Shown: positions 50,737 through 60,801 of the stretch, one piece after another
Position numbering within the stretch: position 1 is the first letter of the stretch
Layout of the letters: every line of letters begins with the position of its first letter
Source of the DNA: Marchantia polymorpha subsp. ruderalis
Taxonomy: Eukaryota; Streptophyta; Marchantiopsida; Marchantiales; Marchantiaceae
Length of the DNA stretch: 64,000 bases
Assembly (NCBI GenBank): GCA_037833965.1
Contig: AP031358.1
Span: 2,488,001-2,552,000, forward strand
Reading direction: 5' to 3'
Position numbers and translations under genes: made by a program
Notes under the pieces: generated by a model
Told to the model about the DNA's origin: nothing
Database searches by the model: none
Seen by the model: the letters and a program-made list of their open reading frames with translations, nothing else

Positions 50737-51113
50737 TTATGCCGTCTTGGAATGAAAACCTGTGATACTCCTACTTATTGAATCAGCTGTGAAATTGCAC
50801 CGGTTGGTCTCTATGTTCGAAAATTCTAACATTCGATACTTATATGCTTCTATGAGAGTAACACCGCCAGGAAGCTTAATCAACTTGCAATCAACAAAAC
50901 CACAAGACGTCAACAAGGCCTTGTAGGCATCGAAGGATCTCTCCCGACCTTTAGGAAAGCGGCATCTGCATTCTCATGGTCAAACACATTATCGCAGATT
51001 ACGACTTTGCTCCCTCCTTCTGGTAAAGCTTGGCAGCAATTTTTCAAGATCTTTAAGCACTCCTCGTCACCATTATTGTGGAGGACCAGCGACACGAATT
51101 TAAATGCAATCAG
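50737..51113 (-). pseudogene. O-methyltransferase (COMT-type) C-terminal relic with a frameshift
   Basis: On the - strand one frame reads FKFVSLVLHNNGDEECLKIL and KNCCQALPEGGSKVVICD. This matches the LHDWxDExCxKILKNC and GGKVIIxD blocks of plant SAM-dependent O-methyltransferases (caffeate/flavonoid type). The family's catalytic His is kept but the following Asp is Asn (HNN). At about 50,945-50,955 the reading shifts to a second frame that continues the family pattern (RERSFDAYKALLTSCGF, then GGVTLIEAYKY) to a stop at 50,737-50,739. The SAM-binding glycine loop and N-terminal dimerisation domain are not found. It is most likely a decayed copy; an unrecognised small intron at the shift is less likely. 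Confidence 0.65.
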
Positions 51114-51447
51114 TACTTAAATGAAGCATTAACTCCAAGTCCCTATTATCTCGAGCAGAAAATCTATTGAATCACTACAGTCAGATAACATTAGATCAAC
51201 TGAATTAGAATTCGAGAATCACCAGGGGACCGCTCCACCTACTATTATTTTTACCAAAAGAATTGCGTACTAAACTTCCTGGGGTGTTCTCCAATAGATG
51301 GATTTCTGGGTATTCCTTCCAATGCTGCACAAAACTCCAAAAAAATATGAATTCTACGCCCCATGTACGAAATGTAAACTATGTTATATCTCATCTGCGG
51401 CCCTCAGCAATGTTATTAAATTACTATACACCGAGCATCGTGCGTGT

Positions 51448-51521
51448 GGCCCATTAGCTCAATTGGTTAGAGCGTCGTGCATTCGCACCATAAACTACAG
51501 GTTCGATACCTGTATGGGCCA
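51448..51521 (+). repeat. tRNA-Ile-like sequence with broken anticodon arm (tRNA relic or SINE head)
   Basis: GGCCCAT and ATGGGCC form a perfect 7-bp acceptor stem, the D arm is GCTC/GAGC and the T arm is ACAGG/CCTGT with TTCGATA. Both internal promoter boxes (TAGCTCAATTGG and GGTTCGATACC) are intact. The length matches eukaryotic tRNA-Ile, but the anticodon stem 75-79/87-91 (window offsets 51,475-51,479 and 51,487-51,491) does not pair and no T33-anticodon arrangement exists. It therefore cannot work as a normal tRNA. Confidence 0.7.
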
Positions 51522-51660
51522 ACATATATTTTGGTTCGTCCCGAAAACGTGGCAAAGTTTTGGCCTGAACTATTTCTGCTCCGGGGTTACTTCCGCCGCT
51601 CGACCCATCCAATGTTCTCGGAACTGTAGCGTCGGCAGATCCTAGTTGGAACAGGGACAT
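51522..51660 (+). repeat. Tail following the first tRNA-like head
   Basis: It contains GTCGGCAGATCCTAGTTGGAA near 51,631-51,651. Related words recur after the next head (GTCTGCGGATCGGATCTGGTA near 51,920) and again near 52,067 (GTCTGCAGATCCGTGCTGGAA). Head plus shared body is the layout of a tRNA-derived SINE. Confidence 0.45.
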
Positions 51661-51763
51661 ATTAACTGGGTTCAGGTATTAGGTCGATAATCAACATCTA
51701 TTGTCATGTGGCTTTGGACTTTCACAAAGGTATCTAACTAGATATTAAATCTTGAACGATGGG

Positions 51764-51827
51764 TGCTCATTAGCTCAGTAGTTTAGAGCGTCAGGTCATA
51801 GGGAAGGTCATACCAGAGATATGAGCT
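51764..51827 (+). repeat. Second, more degenerate tRNA-like head
   Basis: GCTCAT (51,765-51,770) pairs with ATGAGC (51,821-51,826). The D-arm region TTAGCTCAGTAGTTTAGAGCG is clearly tRNA-like. Box B is degenerate (GGTCATACCAG). It has the same strand and organisation as the head 316 bases upstream. Confidence 0.5.
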
Positions 51828-52100
51828 CAGATTTTCGCCAAGACGAATCCCGTCTCGGGCTGTTAATTGCGCTTTTTCGTTGGGATGCTCTCGGGATGGT
51901 AACTTACAGTTGGGTGGTGTCTGCGGATCGGATCTGGTAAAGCAAATAGTTGGCTGGATCCGCGTCGGAAAGACTAAGAGATTAATGATGCACATCTCAC
52001 ATCAGGACGGCTCTGCGTTTTGGCGATAGAAACAGCCCCGGAGAATAACTAACAATTGGGTAGGGTCTGCAGATCCGTGCTGGAATGTAACAAATTAATG
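51828..52100 (+). repeat. Two related tail units after the second tRNA-like head
   Basis: TTACAGTTGGGTGGTGTCTG (near 51,905) and TAACAATTGGGTAGGGTCTG (near 52,050) are diverged copies, each followed by GATC-rich words and a TTGG-type end. They look like partial SINE bodies in tandem. Confidence 0.4.
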
Positions 52101-53715
52101 GAACCAGGGTCTGCAATAGTAACAAATTGATAATGTTAAGATCACCTGCGACCTAAGATACAAATGCTCTTATTGTTAAATTTAACATTAACAACATTCA
52201 TTTCTTTCTTAATCTCAAAATTTCTTCATGAACCAAATCTTTTACAAAACTCGCTGACGAAATAATAAGATAATTAACGTCAAATAAATAATAAGTTTTT
52301 TACGAAGATAAATTTTTTTCATTTTTATTTTTTGTGTAATATTAAATATTTCCCTAAATTTATGTTCCAGGTCTTAAAAGCAAAATGATCCATATAGTTA
52401 AGAATGAACGGGATTGGACAAATAAAAAAAAAGCCTAGACGTTTAATATAGAAAATAATAGCAAAGGTTTATGAATACCATATCTTGAAGTCAAAATTTC
52501 TCAAATCGTAAGTTATGACATGAAAGGTATAGAGATTTTTCAGCTGTGTTTTTGGGCTAATTATAGACAACCCAGGGCAATTGTATCACAATAATCTGTT
52601 TCGGAATCTTAAAATATAGAACAATGACAAGTAGAATCCTTCAAGATAAATCATCAAAAAATCAATTCAAATCTTCTTTTTATACTATGAATAATTTATA
52701 AAAGCGTTATAGCGGAATACTTGATTAAACGATAAATAACGCTTAACGATTAAAGAATAAAGATTCTTGTGAAAAGTAATAAATCAAAGTACAAAGATGA
52801 ATAACAAGTTCTCAAAAGTTAGAAGTTATTTAATTTTTTTGCGAGATTCAATTTGGAAAAAATCATGGTTATTGCATCATTACAAACAATATTTATTATA
52901 AAAGATTGAATACTAATGACTTGTGTGATATTTAGATTTAAGAGTTAAACTCACTTGAAGATGAAAAATAAAATTAAAAAAAATTATCTTTAACTATTTT
53001 GTTTTTATAGATCTTTCAAAAGAAAAAAAATATTTTACTACCAAATTAGAATATGCACTAGAGAATTGATTTCCAACCTCAAGTAAATATGATCCATAAG
53101 TAATTGAGTGCAAACATTAATGACTCTATTGTACAGTCGGGGTATGTTTAGATGTAAGAAATCAAAAGAAGCTCGGCCCATGAAGCATTTGAACCTGCAA
53201 CACAGATAGATAACTCTGTTATGAATTTAAAAAAATTAATGTTTAGGGTTTGAACTGGTTTGTCTAAATTAAAGAGTTTAAGCGAGAGTTTTTATCACAT
53301 AATTGGATTAACAATGTTAGATTTTTGTGAAAAAATAGATGGATCCAAAAACAATCCATCTGAAGTGTGATAGATACAATTTTCAAGTGAATTCATAGTC
53401 AAAAATTAAAATTTAAGTACTTCTAATTACTTTCAAAAAATTTCTATTAAGTAAAACTCATAAAAATATTTTCTAGATAGTAAAATGATCATTACATTCT
53501 ATAAAAATTGGCAAACCAAAATCAAAATGAAAGCTTAAACCAAATAAGCTTTCATTTATATTTATTTTTATTTATTAGGATTTCAAAACACTAAATATAA
53601 TTTAGCTATTCAAGATAGATTTTCATCGAAATTCTAATATAATTATATGGTTTATTTAAAAAAGAACTCCAAAAAATATGTTTTAAACAATACCAAAATT
53701 ATTGTAAATTGATGA
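52101..53715. other. AT-rich spacer
   Basis: No open frame of note, RNA or intact repeat is recognised. Confidence 0.45.
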
Positions 53716-53724
53716 GTTATGACC

Positions 53725-54105
53725 AGGCATGGTTATATTAGTAGGTTGCCTAAGTCACCTAAATATGATTAATATAGTCACATCAAGAAAGTTAATTTAG
53801 GTCTTTTAGTCGCTCATCTGCATTTGAAAGCGAATGAGTGGTTCGGAGAGAGTAACCATCACTTGTGGGTTGCAGTCTAGTTGTGACATAGGCTAGACAA
53901 AAATTATTACCTCATTCATTATGAGACTGATGTGGTTACAAATTTCTTAACAATCATCACACCTTATTGGTTGAGATCTCCCAAGCTTCAATTCTGAGCC
54001 AATCACATGCTAGATACTCAGGTTAATTAAGGCGCTAGAGAGAGCATCAATTTAGGTTATTTTAGGCGCCTCGGTATACAATCGTCTTAAATAACCATGC
54101 CTTGA
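53725..54105. mobile_element. MITE with terminal inverted repeats and candidate target duplication
   Basis: AGGCATGGTTAT at 53,725-53,736 is matched inverted at 54,091-54,102 (ATAACCATGCCT). The similarity continues imperfectly inward (GCCTAAG-TCACCTAAAT on the left against the complement of AGGTTATTTTAGGCGCC on the right). TATGACC flanks both ends (53,718-53,724 and 54,106-54,112), a possible 7-bp target duplication. No coding capacity exists. A truncated relative is at 48.67 kb. Confidence 0.65.
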
Positions 54106-54267
54106 TATGACCATACTCTACGAGATTTAATGAGACATAAACACAATCACAAAACATACTTATCAACACAAACAAGATGCAACTTATAATTATGAGCACA
54201 TCATCGACAATGATTTTGAAGCAGATTACTGCATTGAGGTTCAAAAATTTTCTCATATACAACCCAT

Positions 54268-54388
54268 AACCATGAATAGGTCAACTATAACTACCCATGG
54301 CAACTTTTCCATACCTATTATCCACCCATTTCCCATGAGTCCATACCCAACTCAGACCCATGAGTTACACTTAATCCAATAGCTCTTA
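54268..54388. repeat. ACCCAT-rich repeat, left part
   Basis: Many ACCCA/CCCAT words are spaced by a few bases, ending in ACACTTAATCCAATAGCTCTTAG directly before the inserted element. The same composition and the same border word resume after 55,175, so the two blocks were probably once continuous. Confidence 0.55.
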
Positions 54389-55175
54389 GTACAGTTCAGT
54401 AGTCTCCCAGTTAAGTACGCACCCGTTTAGGTATGCAATTGTTTTTGCCCAAAAATAGGATTCAACCCATGACATGTCGTTCATTTAGTTTATGGGAAAA
54501 AATTGTTACTCCTCCTAGTGGTTGTCTCATATCTGATTAGAAGCATGAACCTCTAGTGGCTGATATATACTCGTTTAACATTAGAGACCAACTCTCATAG
54601 TAGAGAAAAAAGCAAGCCACTATTGCAAAATGAAGAAAAAATTATATCATTTTTTTGAGGTTTTAGATTATATTGGGCTATAACAGTTAACGTTGCTAGA
54701 GTCCATGATAAAATCTCAAATCACTCTCCTAGAGGCAACACCTTTTACAACTCACTTGGCAATTGCATACGACTTAGCAATTACAAATATGTGCTGGGGT
54801 CCAAATATGAAATCAAAAAACTCAATGCAATATTTTTTTATTTGCGATGTCAATAGATGTTAGAAGAGTGAGATTACAAGGTCTTCTCTTTAACTTCATC
54901 ATACATTAACTCAATTTAGCTTTGTGATTTGTTCCGTTTGTCTCATCTTCATGATCAAGTCACTTGCAAGTTTGAGCTCTTACAATGGAAACATGATTTT
55001 GCTCAGTTTCTCTATGATATCAAATAGCGCCGAGTCATTTAAGAATGTTCATATAAGGTTCCTTTGACATTACATTACGATTAGGAAGTCAAGATTCTTA
55101 AGTACACACCTCCCGGTTAAGTATGCACAGCACTCCCGGGTTCAAAGCGCGTATTTAACCGGGAGACTACTGTAC
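54389..55175. mobile_element. 787-bp non-autonomous terminal-inverted-repeat element
   Basis: The left end GTACAGTTCAGTAGTCTCCC followed by AGTTAAGTACGC is inverted at the right end (GCGTATTTAACCGGGAGACT then ACTGTAC, 55,149-55,175). A further partial end copy, CTCCCGGTTAAGTATGCAC, lies at about 55,111-55,129, suggesting a compound or rearranged right end. No transposase is present. Both outer borders carry ACTTAATCC. Confidence 0.65.
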
Positions 55176-55290
55176 ACTTAATCCGAGAGCTAAGTCTAAG
55201 TCATACCCATCCATTCCTTGTATCACCCATTACCCACCCATGCATACTAGCCCATACCCATTACCCATGGGTATGGGTGGGTATTGGATA
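55176..55290. repeat. ACCCAT-rich repeat, right part, with palindrome
   Basis: It starts with ACTTAATCCGAGAGCTAAG and continues with ACCCAT words, ending in the palindrome CCATACCCATTACCCATGGG with its TATGGGTGGG mirror. It matches the left block at 54,268-54,388. Confidence 0.55.
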
Positions 55291-55558
55291 TCTATTGTAT
55301 GACTCTGCTTTGAAATAAAGTATGTTTGAAACTTTTCAAAATTATCATAATTTTTCATGAAAAATAAGAAGAAATTGTGCCTTTTGAGATAAAAATAGGA
55401 AAAATATGAAATTTTCATCACTCAATAAATAGAGTATATCTATCTTGACAGCAAGTCATTGTTAATCGAATAAGTCTTATATCCAGTCTTTACCAACAAG
55501 CCATATGAATAGCAGCAGAATTGTCACTCACCTCCATAAGACAAGTGTTTGGACTAGG

Positions 55559-55732
55559 TTATGAACATATCCTTTGTCCGCCTTTGGTATGTGAAAAAAG
55601 GGATGATGCCTTGATGAGCAGATGCGTACTCTGCTGGATCCTGAAATAATCAAATATCTGACTCACCCTATCTGAGGCATATGAAGCTCCCTTGACGCGA
55701 GAAAGACACTGCGTAATCTCTCGAACGCCGCT
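55559..55732 (-). other. Coding-like fragment, unrecognised
   Basis: After a good acceptor (AAGTGCAG on the - strand) a 57-codon frame is open to a TAA at 55,559-55,561. It has balanced composition (SGVREITQCLSRVKGASYA, then SDRVSQIFDYFRIQQ) unlike the low-complexity surroundings. GTGAGT inside it could serve as a donor. I recognise no family; it could be an exon or relic. Confidence 0.25.
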
Positions 55733-56215
55733 CTGCACTTAAGTAGAAGCACCAAGTAAATTTGTTAATATTTGATCATTGAAAATAAAATTCATAGAAT
55801 TCATCTCTAAATGACATCCCTACTAAGACTATTTCTAGACCTCGTCTACTTATGTTTCCTATATTATAATTTCATTAAAACTCCGAGATTCGCCCCAGCT
55901 GGTACGAAAGGCTTCCTACTTACCAAAAGAGCTGCAATATCTATTTGATGATTACCTGTATCAGTTGGCCATACACCGATAAAAATATTAAGCCAAGAAT
56001 TGAAAAGTTGGAATATTCTAACCAAATTAAACTTTTTGCAAAACTAGGGTAAAGTGTAACTAAAATCACGATGACTCAGTAGTAGAACCATTCAAGTGAT
56101 TCTTGGTGTAAATAATTAAAGATAGAAAATAATCCTTTCAATTTTACAGCTAATTTCTTCCAAGGACTTGTGTCTTGTAAATTGCAAGGAGTACCAAACA
56201 AACTCCCTGGATCGA
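55733..56215. other. Spacer, nothing recognised
   Basis: Moderately AT-rich with no notable frames or repeats. Confidence 0.4.
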
Positions 56216-56219
56216 GAAC

Positions 56220-56262
56220 AACAACATAACCATGCTCGTTAATCGAGCATGGTTATGTTGTT
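56220..56262. repeat. Perfect 19-bp inverted repeat (hairpin)
   Basis: AACAACATAACCATGCTCG (56,220-56,238), loop TTAAT, then the exact reverse complement (56,244-56,262). Pairing stops abruptly on both sides. It lies within overlapping short open frames that I consider chance. Confidence 0.9.
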
Positions 56263-56925
56263 CAGAAGTCTTGAAGATTGTATTTATGAAGCCGAAAATT
56301 TCGGGCACAGTCTGCAAATCTCGTGGAACTGAAGCAAGCCTCGAATTCTCTTCCCGGCCAGATTTATTCCGTATAGTGACAGGGCAGATACATGGCGAAC
56401 TAGCGGGCATCGGCTCACAGTAGCAGGAGAGCCTTTGTGACTCAGGTTGAACAAATAGAGCATACGCTAGCCACTGACAGCAACAAAAGCGACGTCCGGC
56501 TTCCTCTAGCAATACAGGGTGAATTTGGTACATGTAGCGCTCTCTATGTAGACTCCCCAGTTTTGAGGCTTGACAATATGTCTACAATTGCCGCTACTCG
56601 ATCATTGTCAACCTTTGAAGCTACTACGTAAGAGATACAAATTGAATACTATCCATATACAAAAACTTCACATAGATTTTAGGAATTGTCATTGTTACAT
56701 ACTATACCCAAAATATTCTAGAGCATTAAAACTGTAGGGGGACAGTAGTAAGCGCACATGACCATGAGCAAAATTTTGGTTTCCTTAATATCTGCTGCCA
56801 GCGTGAGCAAGAAAATCTCAATTGCTTCGTTTTCATCTGAATCTCAGCAACCACATCGAGATCGAAGCACAGCTACTTTCTGATTAGTAACTAAGTGCGT
56901 CACTAGTTTAGAGTAAATTACCCCT
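56263..56925. other. Spacer, nothing recognised
   Basis: Short open frames only (up to about 64 codons on +), with no domain or repeat identified. Confidence 0.4.
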
Positions 56926-56931
56926 AAACAC

Positions 56932-57666
56932 CTAAACCAACACATCGTCTAATATCACCGATAGATCTGATTTCAACTTCAGCGGAGGTATGAGTTTGTG
57001 CTTGAAGCTATGTTGACTGGACCGTCCTCGCTGCTGAAGCAGTGAGTTCGTAGTTTCCCATGATTGCGTGTCCCTGGATTTGACGTCATAGACTCCCAGC
57101 TCAAATTCATCCCGAAGCGTCTTCACATGCATTCAGTCCGCATGGTAGAAAGTGAAGGTCGGAAAACCTTTTCGCGTAAGAAGAGGACGCTGAACTGGAA
57201 CTAGAGGCTGCGTGAGATTGTAGACCCAGATAATCGGTGAGGCTGGACTCTCCAAAGTCAGAATCACGGTAGAAAAGGGCCACATTGCCGGATGACCTTC
57301 CTCTCTCCAACGCTGTTTCGACTTCACTTGAGGTCGCATTGACCGGTACGTACTGTGGATCGTACGTGAAGGAAAATGAGGACGACTTGGTGTTGTCTTC
57401 TCGCTTCAGCAGATCCAGTCTCTTCCGTGACTAATTGAAGCGTGCATATAAGTTTTCTGAACGCAGAAGAAATCTCGCTCAATGTTGCTGGAAGATCAGT
57501 GGGAGAACTTGGGCAGATCGGTTGTGGCTGACGATCGGATGATCACGACATGCGCAAAACACTTTTCGATCAGCCTTTGCCGTTCCTCATGCAGCATCAT
57601 CGGCTCTTTAATCTGGCGAGAGAAGTCTTTGGCTCCATCAAATGGCCGAAAGTATAGATTGCCGAT
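56932..57666 (-). pseudogene. Unrecognised coding-like segments, possible broken or spliced gene
   Basis: Three adjacent open stretches on the - strand look protein-like. The first (57,666-57,496) follows an acceptor TCTAG and reads IGNLYFRPFDGAKDFSRQIK onward. The second (57,430-57,107) follows ATTAG and contains SRKRLDLLKRED, then FSFTYDPQYVPVN, and a serine-rich segment. The third (57,132-56,932), in another frame, contains LRDEFELGVYDVKSRD and ends in a stop. Between the first and second the frame is closed by TGA unless spliced; between the second and third there is a frame change in about 25 bases. I do not recognise the product. It may be exons of one gene or a decayed copy. Confidence 0.35.
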
Positions 57667-57804
57667 CTAGACAGCAATGCTGCGAGGATTTTTTATCTAC
57701 AATGCCCCTTGTACTCCCCTTCACAAGATAAAGAAATCCTAGTTTGGGCAATGTTGCATCTCAATGAATGAACCTTAGCTGATGCTCTATCTTTCACCAT
57801 CTGC

Positions 57805-57862
57805 TGATCATTCTCTTTCTAGACTATGACATTCTAGACTCTTTCTAGAAAGAGAATGATCA
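57805..57862. repeat. Perfect 19-bp inverted repeat with 20-base spacer
   Basis: TGATCATTCTCTTTCTAGA (57,805-57,823) is repeated as its exact complement at 57,844-57,862. The spacer itself contains TCTAGAC and GACTCT words related to the arms. No gene is adjacent. Confidence 0.88.
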
Positions 57863-57869
57863 TGGCTAG

Positions 57870-59950
57870 AGTCATGGTATCATAAGAATCATGGCTTCCA
57901 GTTCAGCATTTCCATCATGTATGGCTCTCTTTATTTGAGTGCCGATTACATTTATCCTCCTTATAAAGTTTTACTCCTATTCCGAAACTGTTGACGATGG
58001 AACATGCTACGGAGTTCACCTCTCCTACAACCGCACAAAAATCAGTGATGATTAAAATTCACTTCTGTAATATAAACCCTGATCAACTTATTATTCTGCT
58101 GAAATAACCACTTGGATTTTCAGAGTTAAAAGTATGGAGTTGTCATACAGTTTCATTTATTGAATGAATAACCAATCGGAAAGCACACGCAAATTCTTCA
58201 TTTATCTTTATCTAAGGTGAATTGATATTATGAAGGGAAAGACAAAAGGATTCGATTGTTTCGAGAGAGATTCTCTTTATAACTAGGAATATGTCCATTC
58301 AGACGGACGACCCTCAGAGTGAATGAAACCTCGAGTTTTGAATCAACTCTTTGTAAGAAGAAGAAATTTTCCCTTGTTAGCGCTGTTGTATATATACACG
58401 CAATATTTAATGTCTCAGCAATGGAAGATATACAGTCGATAATGAGCACATTGGTCGTCGAATTTACGATTTCACTGTATGTACGCTCTAGCAAATGACA
58501 AGCTAGTTCTGTAGCCTTATGAGTTGACTTCCTCTACACAGTTTCATTGGCAATTAGTCACAATTCATATGCGCGTTATTTTGATCTATCTGTGGCACAT
58601 ATCAGTCTTGGTCAAAATTGATAATTGTTGATGTCACGTTTGAGCTCAATTTGACTCATTTATGGGTAAAGAAATCAAGCTAATATACTTGAAAAAGAAA
58701 AGATACTAATGAGAACACTGTGAGATATAAAAAAGATAAATTTACTATCATGCAACTGATGTGTGGAATCAAAACTCAAGTGAATTACACGAAACTGAAG
58801 ATTACTGAGCTTCAAACTCAGGATTTTTAAAACAAATCTAAAAGGTAGAAAGGAACAAGGGAAACCATGCTACATGGAACTACATAAGTATCAATGTGGC
58901 AGCGTGAAATCACATCTGGAAGATATAAAGCAACTATTAGAATAGTGTTCCATGCAACTAGACTAACTGTAATATGGCAAAGCTACGTCACGTATAAAAG
59001 AGTAAAGAAAGAAACCAATTTCAACGTATGCGAGGCCGACGATGTAACATTTTATCTATAACATTGATGTCAGTATATTATTTGACTTGATTTAATAAGT
59101 TCTCTCAAGTGATAAATGCAGGAGAAAAGAACGTAACCGTCTACGAATTGTAGCATATTATCACTATCCGAATCAGAAAAGTTGAATATAAGGTGGTCTG
59201 AACAACAAGATGTGGAAAAAAAATCACAATCTACGGTGATGTTAGTTAGGCCATAAATCCAGCCCATTCTAACAAGAGGGGCATATGGGCTGGGCAATGA
59301 TAAAGAGATTTTCAACTGGGTATCCCCAATATGATTCCTATTCTACGTTCTCAACGACAACCGACCAATCTTACGTGATATTGCCCCCGATGAGATATCG
59401 AAGCATTTGAAAGCTTGAGCTGCAGTTATGACCCGACCTGACATTCACAGAATATGGGATGCTGCTAAGACGAGCAGGACTGGCATTCTAAGAGGTGTCA
59501 GATTGGTCAAAAGCTTCTCGCTGTTCTCGAGATTGGTGTGCTGTTAATGCGTAGACTTTCCCCCTACGACTTTCTTTGACCTCCGAGTTTCTAAGAACGA
59601 ACGCTGCAATCACCGGCTGAATTAGTGGTTTTCAATGAGAGAACAGTAGAATTCTCTCGTTTATTGATTCCGTCGGGAGGCTCGAGTCAAATCACATTAC
59701 TTTCTTCTTCGTCTTCAGGTCGGGCTGACTATTTCCAGCCTCGTATTGAACACTTTGTTGCGCGATAGTTTTGCTATGTGGTTCTCAAAGTAAAGTAAAG
59801 TTGCTACTCGATTCAGATCAAGGCATTTGGCGTGACTCGGGAGACTTGGAGCTTGGTTTACGATCGGGCGTTATTGTTGCATCGTATTTGTTGGAATCAA
59901 AGTTGGAGATTTTTGCACAGGCTCAATCGACATCAGCGTCACCTCTCTTC
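57870..59950. other. Spacer upstream of the PAN-like gene, no gene recognised
   Basis: Moderately AT-rich, with open frames of at most 88 codons. The last few hundred bases should hold the promoter of the next gene; no clear TATA box at a fitting distance is evident. Confidence 0.4.
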
Positions 59951-59955
59951 AAGAG

Positions 59956-60801
59956 ATGGAGCGGCTTCAAGTAGTAACTGCAGCACTTGCAGTGATTGCA
60001 ACTCTTCTAATCACTTGCGTTGTGTATAGCGAAGGTGAAATAAGAGTAGCGGACTTAGACCGAGCGTGCTGAGTAAATTTGAAGACGACATCTGCGAGTC
60101 CATAGAAAAGGATATGACCAGAAGCACTCTACTTGACCACTGATTGCACTCAAGAAATTATTATGACTGTAAATCGCCACATTCTCCGTATTTCTTATTA
60201 GAATCCGAAGCAGTTTCATCCATTTCTTCTTTTCCTGCAATGGTTAGGGCCATTCATTTATCGCTTGCTTCAAGTATTTATCTCACCTGTTAATATCTTG
60301 TCCACTTGGCAGGAGCCTGCGACGCGTGCACCATCTATCCTTTCCTAGATAGCGCAGATAATGATGTTGGTTACTACAGTTCTAAAACTCCAGCAGAGTG
60401 CGCAGACACTTGTCTTGACCTGAAGCCTAAAAATCAAACAGTAGTAGCATTTGTATTTGGGCTCGAAGAAAATAAGTGCTGGTGCAAATCTCAGCTTCGA
60501 CCCGGACTCAGCGCCAACAGTAATAGACTGCTTGTAACAATGGGTGAGTCTTCGTGCGTATTCCTGTTTAGCATTCATATCTGATCAGCTTAGTGTCAGT
60601 GCCTGTGATCGAATACAGTGGTAAGGATGTTTCAGTACTATAACATGGTTGAGTTCCTAGCTTGTCAGAAATGGGACAATATATCGTGCCCCTTCTCGTA
60701 AAGACGTCGTCGGTCAGCGTCGGGCTTTATGCTTACTCTGTTCCGATTTGTCTTCGATGCACGCAGGAAGCAAGAAGAGCTGTCGATATCTCTTTGAATA
60801 A
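59956..60801 (+). CDS. Small secreted cysteine-rich protein with PAN/apple-like core, three exons
   Basis: Exons are 59,956-60,034, 60,313-60,543 and 60,767-60,801. Donors are GTGAAA and GTGAGT, acceptors GGCAG and CGCAG, all introns are in phase 1, and the product has 114 residues. Residues 1-26 are a signal peptide (MERLQVVTAALAVIATLLIT then CVVYSEG). The mature protein starts GACDACTIYPF and continues with YYSSKTPAECADTCL and VAFVFGLEENKCWCKS. The spacing of ECxxxC, AFxFG and CWxK is that of PAN/apple-type modules, which bind proteins or sugars outside the cell. Seven cysteines are predicted in the mature chain, one in the last exon (KKSCRYLFE). The last exon is the least certain; without it, translation would run a few codons past the GTGAGT. 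The function is unknown. Confidence 0.65.

Noticed and set aside
51454..51660. 68-codon open frame on the - strand containing GIEPVVYGANARRSNQLS
   Set aside because: This is the known artefact of reading a tRNA gene antisense; it overlaps the tRNA-like head at 51,448-51,521.
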